A stretch of 64,000 nt of DNA from Pseudomonas sp. GM41(2012) (GTDB lineage: Bacteria > Pseudomonadota > Gammaproteobacteria > Pseudomonadales > Pseudomonadaceae), in contig NZ_AKJN02000007.1 in the NCBI RefSeq assembly GCF_000282315.2, positions 1,329,259 to 1,393,258 of the forward strand, in the 5' to 3' direction. A program made the translations under genes and the position numbers. This document shows, in pieces, positions 62,848 to 64,000 of the stretch (position 1 is its first letter; every line of letters begins with the position of its first letter). Under the pieces are notes generated by a model. It was not told the DNA's origin. It saw nothing but the letters and a program-made list of their open reading frames with translations, and made no database searches.

Positions 62848-63849
62848 ATGACTGATTTACAGCTCGACGACTTCAAAACCGACGAAAACGCCGCCATGGT
62901 GTTGTTGGTGGACGATCAGGCAATGATCGGCGAGGCGGTACGCCGCGGGTTGTCGAACGAAGATAACATCGACTTCCATTTCTGCGCCGACCCGCACCAG
63001 GCCATCGCCCATGCGATCCGCATCAAACCGACGGTGATTCTGCAGGATCTGGTGATGCCCGGTCTTGACGGCTTGAGCCTGGTGCGCGAGTACCGCAACC
63101 ACCCGGCGACCAAGGACATCCCGATCATTGTCCTGTCGACCAAGGAAGACCCGCTGATCAAGAGCGCGGCGTTTGCGGCCGGGGCCAATGATTACCTGGT
63201 CAAATTGCCGGACAACATCGAACTGGTGGCGCGCATCCGCTATCACTCGCGCTCCTACATGACGTTGCTGCAGCGTGACGCCGCGTATCGCGCATTGCGG
63301 GTCAGCCAGCAGCAGTTGCTCGACACCAACCTGGTGCTGCAACGCTTGATGAACTCGGACGGCCTGACCGGGCTGTCGAACCGCCGGCATTTCGACGAAT
63401 ACCTGGAGCTTGAGTGGCGCCGTTCGCTGCGCGACCAGAGTCAACTGTCGCTGCTGATGATCGATGTCGACTACTTCAAGTCCTACAACGACAGCTTCGG
63501 CCACCTTGAAGGCGATGAAGCCCTGCGCAAAGTGGCCACGGCGATTCGTGATGCCAGCGCCCGACCTTCGGACCTGCCGGCCCGTTACGGCGGCGAAGAA
63601 TTCGCCCTGGTGCTGCCCAATACTTCGCCGGGCGGCGCGAGACTGGTCGCGGAAAAACTGCGCCAGACCGTGGATTCGCTAAAGATTCCGCATGTTTTCC
63701 CGGCCGAAGGTTCAAGCCTGACCATCAGCATCGGCCTGTCGACCATGACTCCGCAACCGGGTGGCGATTGCCGTCAATTGATCCTGGCGGCGGACAAGGG
63801 GCTGTACCTGGCGAAGAACAATGGGCGTAATCAGGTCGGGATTGAGTGA
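62848..63849 (+). CDS. wspR: GGDEF response regulator (diguanylate cyclase) WspR
   Basis: Output of the Wsp system: makes c-di-GMP, promoting biofilm and exopolysaccharide. The 333 residues have a receiver (VLLVDDQAMIGEAVRRG; phospho-acceptor Asp67 in ILQDLVMPGLDG), a helical linker and a GGDEF domain with the active site GGEEF at 248-252 and the product-inhibition I-site RPSD at 239-242, exactly five residues before. The ATG at 62848 follows CTCAGGTGACTGCCC. Both activity and feedback inhibition are therefore expected. Confidence 0.95.
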   Translation: MTDLQLDDFKTDENAAMVLLVDDQAMIGEAVRRGLSNEDNIDFHFCADPHQAIAHAIRIKPTVILQDLVMPGLDGLSLVREYRNHPATKDIPIIVLSTKEDPLIKSAAFAAGANDYLVKLPDNIELVARIRYHSRSYMTLLQRDAAYRALRVSQQQLLDTNLVLQRLMNSDGLTGLSNRRHFDEYLELEWRRSLRDQSQLSLLMIDVDYFKSYNDSFGHLEGDEALRKVATAIRDASARPSDLPARYGGEEFALVLPNTSPGGARLVAEKLRQTVDSLKIPHVFPAEGSSLTISIGLSTMTPQPGGDCRQLILAADKGLYLAKNNGRNQVGIE

Positions 63850-63883
63850 AAGGGCTGGTTGGTATCTGTGTTGTAGCTTGAAT

Positions 63884-63931
63884 CCACCCCTCACCCCAGC
63901 CCTCTCCCCACGGGGGAGAGGGGAAAGGGAG
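63884..63931. repeat. Dispersed GC-rich repeat, family D (single copy)
   Basis: CCACCCCTCACCCCAGCCC... then CTCTCCCCACGGGGGAGAGG matches the right-hand copy at 50408-50456 almost exactly. The inner CTCTCCCC / GGGGAGAG forms a hairpin after wspR that could act as a weak terminator. Confidence 0.82.
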
Positions 63932-63946
63932 CCGATCGGGGGCTTT

Positions 63947-64000
63947 TCAGAACCTGAGTTCGACTCGGAATTTCAGGTCGCAGTATTTCGCAAGACACTT
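63947..64000 (-). CDS. 3' end of a leftward gene, possibly an outer-membrane protein
   Basis: Reading leftward from the right edge, 17 codons end in a TGA at 63947-63949 and give KCLAKYCDLKFRVELRF. The alternating polar/hydrophobic pattern ending in Phe is like the C-terminal beta-strand signal of outer-membrane barrels. The family cannot be told from so short a piece, and it may be chance. Confidence 0.3.
   Translation of the reverse strand, partial: KCLAKYCDLKFRVELRF

Overview
The window is chromosomal DNA of a fluorescent-group Pseudomonas. This rests on high G+C coding, the Pseudomonas-type nagR-nagA-nagB-II-nagF-nagE order, a complete wspABCDEFR operon, DUF3509 and DUF533 genes, and many short palindromic repeats of the REP type. 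Most of it is ordinary core genome. No tRNA, rRNA, CRISPR array, insertion sequence or replication origin was found.

Layout. 1-5.8 kb: the 5' part of mltF (leftward), divergent from purL and a small NIF3-like gene. 5.9-13.2 kb: a leftward N-acetylglucosamine PTS and catabolism operon (nagR, nagA, nagB-II, nagF, nagE), in which EIIA-HPr-EI (NagF) passes phosphate to the membrane EIICB (NagE), NagA deacetylates and NagB-II deaminates the sugar phosphate. 13.6-18.1 kb: an L,D-transpeptidase, two Nudix hydrolases, a gamma-carbonic anhydrase-like protein, DUF1289, a short VUT-family membrane protein and purT. 18.2-22 kb: MFS transporter, CNNM/CorC-type protein and a CcsA-like membrane protein (all leftward). 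22.2-30.6 kb: ffh, the rpsP-rimM-trmD-rplS operon, xerD, dsbC, hom and thrC (rightward). 30.7-40.5 kb: a kinase-less sensor-like protein, DUF3509, a candidate small RNA, a TIGR02285-type periplasmic protein, a CoA-transferase, YaeQ, recJ, an Old Yellow Enzyme homologue and opgD.

40.5-44.1 kb is the one clearly accessory stretch: more AT-rich, with two small orphan genes, a Bro-N (phage antirepressor-like) gene and, divergent from it, a tightly coupled RloA-like AAA ATPase plus RloB pair. The pair has the composition of AbiL/RloAB-type defence systems and is the best candidate for an interesting system here.

44.1-54.2 kb is a leftward polyamine/GABA block: amino-acid permease, gamma-aminobutyraldehyde-type dehydrogenase, a four-gene polyamine-type ABC importer (ydcSTUV-like), a second paralogous aldehyde dehydrogenase and a LysR regulator. 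54.4-63.8 kb: a DUF533 protein followed by wspABCDEFR, a chemosensory-like pathway in which the receptor WspA, through the kinase WspE, drives the diguanylate cyclase WspR to make c-di-GMP, with WspC and WspF as methyltransferase and methylesterase for adaptation. The last 54 bases look like the 3' end of a leftward outer-membrane protein gene.

Gene ends are marked by at least four families of imperfect to perfect inverted repeats, listed individually. Starts were chosen from Shine-Dalgarno sequences, overlaps and family N-termini; uncertain ones are flagged.
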